From assembly GCA_947503715.1 (NCBI GenBank), contig CANNER010000001.1, positions 868,001-932,000 on the forward strand: DNA of 64,000 bases, given 5' to 3'. Below the pieces are notes generated by a model. The model saw nothing but the letters and a program-made list of their open reading frames with translations, ran no database searches and was not told the origin of the DNA. The DNA is from an uncultured Caulobacterales bacterium. GTDB lineage: Bacteria > Pseudomonadota > Alphaproteobacteria > Caulobacterales > Maricaulaceae. Below are positions 62,381 through 64,000 of the stretch, one piece after another. Made by a program: the position numbers and the translations under genes. Within the stretch, counting starts at the first letter, position 1. Each line of letters opens with the position of its first letter.

Positions 62381-64000
62381 TTGTCTGACATCACCAAAAA
62401 AATCTATTCCATTGAGCCCGCAGCAGAGCCGGATACGGATGATGTGTTACGCCCTGTCGGGGTAAAACCTGAGACGGCAAAGCCCGCAAAAGAAGAAGTG
62501 CCGACTTTCGTAACGCGCGAAGCAAAAGCACCTATCGTTCTGGGCGCAGGACCTGAGTTGGAAGAGGTCCGGTCCGGTTGGATTATGTGGACAGGCCTCG
62601 CCTTTACGCTTCTTTGGTTGACCGGCGCTGGTTTAATGTTTGCCAGTCGGATTACGGGATCCGATGCGGGGCTCTTGGAGATGGCAGGATTTATCGTCCT
62701 TCTTGCTCTGCCTGCAATACTCATTACCCTCCTCTGGGTCGCCTTGCGAAAAATGGTCAATCTCACGAACCGAAACGCACACTTGGCAAAAGCCGCGCAA
62801 GCCCTCGTCAATCCGGAAACCGAAGCTCTAGGCCGCACACAAACATTGGCATCCGGCATTCGGGCAGAAATATCAAAAGTGAATGGACAGCTCGCCGATA
62901 CAGTCACAGCCCTGCAAGGCGTGCAAACTGCCATCACGCGCGAGAGCCAAGCCTTGGATGCGGCGGGTCTCCAATTGACAAGCCGATCCGAGGATGTCGG
63001 CCGGAACCTTACCTTACAGCGTCAAGCCCTTGAGAGTATATCCGGGACATTCGATGCGAAGATGGAAACACTCTCCGCACAGATCGAGGAAACGGGGAAA
63101 GGTTTGGAAAGCTCGTCAGAAACTGCGCGTGAGCGTCTTGAGGCCGTAACAGCCTCAATGACAGACGCGACAACAGGATTATCGACGGCGAGCCAGTCTA
63201 CGAATGAAATATTGAAAGCCCGCGTTGCAGAGCTGGGCGAAATCTCCCGCAAAATCGACGGCGTGAGCGAGGCCTTGAAAGCTGACTTAACGACATCTGC
63301 AAAGGAATTGTCGCTAATGAAAACGGGCCTATCCGATCGCGTGGAAGCTCTCGATACAGCAAATGCTCAGACACAGGAAAAGCTTAGCGGGTTGAAGGAA
63401 ACCCTCGCCGCGGGTCAGGACATGCTGCGCGATCTTGAGGCTGCGGCGTCGACACGATCGACGGATGTACGCAAACTCTATGACACGCTATCTGATCAGC
63501 TGAAGAAGTCAGAGGACGATACACTAACCTCACAAGGCCGCACGGCGCGGATGGTCGAAGGCAATCTCGCCCAAATGCGGCGTGAATTTGGTCGAATGGA
63601 AACGGACCTCCAGACGCTGCAAACCAAGTTGAACAATCTGCGGGAGACGAGTGAGGAACTACCGCTCTCCCCGCCGCCCGGTTCCCGGCTCTCGCTCCGC
63701 CCGCTGGAAACCGATTTTCCGCCGGTCGAGCCCCCGCGCAAAACCTCGACCCTGCGTCCAGCCTTTACATTCGACGCACCAAAGGAAGATGTGACCCCGG
63801 ATGATCGGCCCCTGAATTTAGGGGCCGATATGCAACTCGAGACCCCGGATACGGAAATCACGAATTTCGATCCGGATGTTCTCCGCCGTCCCGGGGATGT
63901 GCAACCGCCCAAAAGTGGATTTGGCCGGTCTAAGAATAAGGAGAAATCCTCTGGCTGGCATTGGCGTGATATGTTGGGCGGTCTGGAACGCCCGGATGCA
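62381..64000 (+). CDS. Two-helix membrane protein with long coiled coil, 3' end cut by window
   Basis: 540 codons are visible and the frame runs off the window. Translation most likely starts at TTG 62381: an in-frame TAA at 62357 and no ATG/GTG between leave little choice, and GGGGGA lies 6 bases upstream. After an acidic, Pro-rich 65-residue head come two membrane helices (GLAFTLLWLTGAGLMFAS and FIVLLALPAILITLLWVAL). Then follows about 300 residues of heptad-rich coiled coil, ending in a Pro-rich, acidic linker. The layout (two helices then coiled coil) resembles cell-polarity or division scaffold proteins such as Caulobacter TipN, but that is only a resemblance. No catalytic domain is seen. 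Confidence 0.75.
   Translation, partial: MSDITKKIYSIEPAAEPDTDDVLRPVGVKPETAKPAKEEVPTFVTREAKAPIVLGAGPELEEVRSGWIMWTGLAFTLLWLTGAGLMFASRITGSDAGLLEMAGFIVLLALPAILITLLWVALRKMVNLTNRNAHLAKAAQALVNPETEALGRTQTLASGIRAEISKVNGQLADTVTALQGVQTAITRESQALDAAGLQLTSRSEDVGRNLTLQRQALESISGTFDAKMETLSAQIEETGKGLESSSETARERLEAVTASMTDATTGLSTASQSTNEILKARVAELGEISRKIDGVSEALKADLTTSAKELSLMKTGLSDRVEALDTANAQTQEKLSGLKETLAAGQDMLRDLEAAASTRSTDVRKLYDTLSDQLKKSEDDTLTSQGRTARMVEGNLAQMRREFGRMETDLQTLQTKLNNLRETSEELPLSPPPGSRLSLRPLETDFPPVEPPRKTSTLRPAFTFDAPKEDVTPDDRPLNLGADMQLETPDTEITNFDPDVLRRPGDVQPPKSGFGRSKNKEKSSGWHWRDMLGGLERPDA

Overview
The window looks like a chromosomal segment of a marine, moderate-GC alphaproteobacterium, probably near the Maricaulales/Hyphomonadales (Robiginitomaculum-like) group. 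This is inferred from gene content and order, not from a phylogenetic marker. Pointers are the rlpA - D,D-carboxypeptidase - tmk - holB - tatD - metallo-hydrolase run, KDO genes (kdsB, kdsD), pbpC next to an alpha-2-macroglobulin gene, a plug-domain TonB-dependent receptor, and frequent 1-8 bp gene overlaps with GTG/TTG starts. There is one tRNA gene (Ser, UGA anticodon). No rRNA, CRISPR array, intact insertion sequence or prophage was seen.

Layout. 0-1 kb: the end of an assimilatory APS reductase gene and a small unknown gene. 1-1.8 kb: non-coding, with hairpins and a palindromic intergenic repeat. 1.8-5 kb: katG and divergent oxyR, with an OxyR-type operator over the oxyR start codon. 5-11.9 kb: a complete overlapping histidine operon in the order TrpR-like regulator, hisG, hisD, hisC-hisB (fused), hisH, hisA, hisF, hisIE. 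11.9-17 kb: a giant RTX/PPC-repeat secreted protein and tRNA-Ser. 17-23 kb: the rlpA to metallo-hydrolase run. 23-25.1 kb: a phosphatase and the KDO genes. 25.3-25.6 kb: a decayed phosphoglucomutase N-terminus. 25.8-27.2 kb: two exported tail-collar paralogues.

27.3-37.2 kb is the most unusual stretch. A glycosyltransferase and a double-domain sulfotransferase lie on one strand. Divergent from them lie a permease fused to FG-GAP repeats and an ASPIC/UnbV domain, a FemAB/GNAT-like transferase and a second sulfotransferase. A convergent gene fuses a GT-D-type glycosyltransferase to a DegT-like aminotransferase fold that has lost its catalytic lysine. I infer a system that makes or displays a sulfated surface glycan or glycolipid. 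The individual families are recognisable, but the combination is unfamiliar to me.

37.2-41.7 kb: a BlaI/BlaR1-like pair with twin perfect operators, running into a TonB-dependent receptor gene. 41.7-48.2 kb: GH42 beta-galactosidase, serine/threonine dehydratase, acyl-CoA ligase, a trypsin-fold lipoprotein and a Bcr/CflA exporter. 48.3-51.6 kb: a frameshifted host-attachment-family gene, a nitroreductase, and tdh-kbl for threonine breakdown; this Tdh lacks the four structural-zinc cysteines. 51.7-59.2 kb: a uracil-DNA-glycosylase-fold protein, pbpC and the alpha-2-macroglobulin. 59.4-64 kb: a likely abundant exported protein, an HPt protein, a CPBP protease, a small unknown gene, and a two-helix coiled-coil membrane protein that runs off the end.

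All calls come from reading the sequence by eye. No database search was run.
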